A stretch of 34,474 nucleotides of DNA from Rhodospirillaceae bacterium. GTDB taxonomy: Bacteria > Pseudomonadota > Alphaproteobacteria > JAEULC01. Where the stretch lies: NCBI GenBank assembly GCA_023266845.1, contig JAHFPH010000027.1, positions 1 to 34,474 on the forward strand, given 5' to 3'. The position numbers and the translations under genes were made by a program. Below the pieces are notes generated by a model. It was not told the origin of the DNA, made no database searches, and worked only from the letters and a program-made list of their open reading frames with translations. Below are positions 33,396-34,474 of this stretch, piece after piece. Within the stretch, counting starts at the first letter, position 1, and the number at the start of each line of letters is the position of its first letter.

Positions 33396-34253
33396 ATGAA
33401 ACTGCTGCGCTACGGTCCGAGGGGCAAGGAAAAGCCCGGAATGCTCGATTCAAGCGGCGCGATCCGCGACCTGTCAAAGGTGGTCAAGGACATCGGCGGC
33501 GACGTGCTGACGCAAGCGGGTCTCAAAAAGCTCGCCAAGCTCAAGCCTGAGAAGCTGAAGAAGGTTCCGGGCAAGCCGCGCCTCGGCCAACCGGTCAATC
33601 CGATCGGCAAGCTGATCGCGGTGGGCCTGAACTACGCCGATCACGCCGCCGAAACCGGCTCGCCGATCCCGGCCGAGCCGGTGCTGTTCGTCAAGACGCC
33701 CAATTCCTATGCCGGGCCGAACGATCCGGTCACGTTCCCGCGCGGCGCCACCAAGATGGACTGGGAGGTCGAGCTCAGCATCGTGATCGGCCAACGGGCG
33801 CGCTATGTCAGCAAGGAAAACGCGCTGAAGCACGTCGCGGGCTACACGATCTGCAACGACGTGTCCGAGCGCGCGTTCCAGATCGACCGCGGCGGCAGCC
33901 AGTGGATCAAGGGCAAGTTCTGCGACGGCTTCGCGCCGTTGGGGCCGTGGCTGGTCACCGCCGACGAGGTAAAGGACGTGCAGGACCTACGCTTGTGGAC
34001 CGACGTCAACGGCCAGCGCATGCAGAACGGCAGCACCAAGACCATGATCTTCGGCGTGGCGCATCTCGTCAGCTACATCAGCGATTTCATCACGCTGGAT
34101 CCGGGCGACGTGATCATCACCGGCACGCCGCCGGGCGTAGGCCTGGGCAAGAAGCCGACGCCGATTTTCCTGAAGCCCGGCGACACGGTGGAGCTCGGCA
34201 TCGAGGGCATGGGCACGCAGAAGCAGCTGTTCAAGCCGTTCCCGAACAAGTGA
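33396..34253 (+). CDS. Fumarylacetoacetate hydrolase-family protein
   Basis: This 285-residue protein starts at the ATG at 33396 with AGGGGG upstream. The catalytic FAH domain covers residues about 70-282. Metal ligands are Glu124 and Glu126 in DWEVELSIVIG and Asp155 in ICNDVSERAFQ. The GLNYADHAAETG block (78-89) and the FGVAHLVSYISDFITLDPGDVIITGTPPGVG block are family hallmarks. Members hydrolyse or decarboxylate acylpyruvates and oxo-diacids, commonly at the end of aromatic degradation. The substrate cannot be assigned from sequence. The 161-bp divergent gap to the CysNC-like gene includes GCGTTAACGC at 33327-33336. Confidence 0.9.
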   Translation: MKLLRYGPRGKEKPGMLDSSGAIRDLSKVVKDIGGDVLTQAGLKKLAKLKPEKLKKVPGKPRLGQPVNPIGKLIAVGLNYADHAAETGSPIPAEPVLFVKTPNSYAGPNDPVTFPRGATKMDWEVELSIVIGQRARYVSKENALKHVAGYTICNDVSERAFQIDRGGSQWIKGKFCDGFAPLGPWLVTADEVKDVQDLRLWTDVNGQRMQNGSTKTMIFGVAHLVSYISDFITLDPGDVIITGTPPGVGLGKKPTPIFLKPGDTVELGIEGMGTQKQLFKPFPNK

Positions 34254-34262
34254 TGCCCTAGG

Positions 34263-34292
34263 CCTCATCCTTCGACAAGCCTAGGGATGAGG
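34263..34292 (-). repeat. Palindromic repeat, family 2, copy C
   Basis: This 30-nt element runs from CCTCATCC to GGGATGAGG, with outer GG/CC extending the stem to 34261-34294. On the minus strand it has the family core GGCTTGTCGAAGG. It is inverted relative to copy D, 13 nt away. Confidence 0.75.
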
Positions 34293-34305
34293 CCATAACA
34301 AAACT

Positions 34306-34334
34306 CCTCGTCCCGGGCCTGTCGAAGGACGAGG
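34306..34334 (+). repeat. Palindromic repeat, family 2, copy D
   Basis: This 29-nt element has stem CCTCGTCC / GGACGAGG and core GGCCTGTCGAAGG. Compared with copy B, an A-T stem pair has changed to G-C on both sides. The C-D pair fills the gap between the convergent FAH and methyltransferase genes. Confidence 0.75.
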
Positions 34335-34340
34335 GGCGCT

Positions 34341-34474
34341 CTACTTGCGTAGTACCGCCGCCGCCTCGATGCGCGGCGACCACAGGAACTGGTCGATCGG
34401 CACGATGCGCTCGATCGCGTAGCCGCCGTCGCACAGCACGCGCAGGTCGCGGGCGAGCGTTGCCGGGTCGCAAC
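34341..34474 (-). CDS. RNA m5U methyltransferase (TrmA/RlmC/RlmD family), C-terminus only
   Basis: Only the last 44 codons lie in the window; the gene continues past its right edge. The frame reads CDPATLARDLRVLCDGGYAI, then ERIVPIDQFLWSPRIEAAAV, and ends LRK. CDPATLARD matches the S-C-N-P-A-T motif that carries the catalytic cysteine of uridine-5 methyltransferases such as RlmD and TrmA, and the P-x-D-x-F-x-x-S-x-x-x-E block with terminal general-base glutamate follows as expected. The enzyme would methylate a uridine in 23S rRNA or tRNA with S-adenosylmethionine. The member cannot be told from this fragment. Confidence 0.85.
   Translation of the reverse strand, partial: CDPATLARDLRVLCDGGYAIERIVPIDQFLWSPRIEAAAVLRK

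Overview
The window is GC-rich (about two thirds G+C by eye) and densely coded. Family content points to an alphaproteobacterium, possibly Rhodospirillales-like: a PAS_5 protein, a complete ugp-type transporter, an EcfG-like -35/-10 pair before an ECF sigma gene, and a giant two-TM coiled-coil protein resembling the polar factor TipN. No rRNA, tRNA, integrase, transposase or CRISPR array is visible. The taxonomic call is inference.

Left part (1-8300): a decayed SDR tail meets a DMT exporter gene; an uncharacterised GNAT-like gene converges on and overlaps a PAS_5 gene; a regulatory-looking gap with dyad symmetries precedes an aldehyde dehydrogenase, followed by a 42-codon remnant of a quinone-oxidoreductase gene. 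A minus-strand cluster larE-larB-amidohydrolase is divergent from an APH-like phosphotransferase gene.

Middle (8300-21900): a covarying palindromic repeat pair; a divergent D-amino-acid pair (D-carbamoylase and a D-serine-dehydratase-like PLP enzyme); a possible small RNA with a CRP-like site and a strong terminator; a glycine-zipper envelope protein; an amidase; a small secreted protein; and an ECF sigma/anti-sigma pair whose anti-sigma protein lacks the usual zinc motif. A minus-strand run ugpQ-ugpB-ugpA-ugpE-ugpC then ends in a cytochrome P450 gene translationally coupled to ugpC.

Right part (21900-34474): a roughly 1,491-residue protein whose helical region tiles exactly into 25-, 11- and 29-residue units; an SDR reductase; a coupled pair encoding a small secreted protein and an exported TPR-CHAT (caspase-like) protein; RidA; a CysN/CysC-type fusion with an EF-1alpha-like G1 motif and no cysD beside it; a fumarylacetoacetate-hydrolase-family enzyme; and the C-terminus of an RNA m5U methyltransferase. 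A second palindromic repeat family occurs as two inverted pairs with nearly identical geometry (13451-13522 and 34263-34334), resembling REPINs.

The strongest candidates for something new are the 25/11/29 periodic giant protein, the exported CHAT protein with its coupled partner, and the P450 inside the ugp operon.
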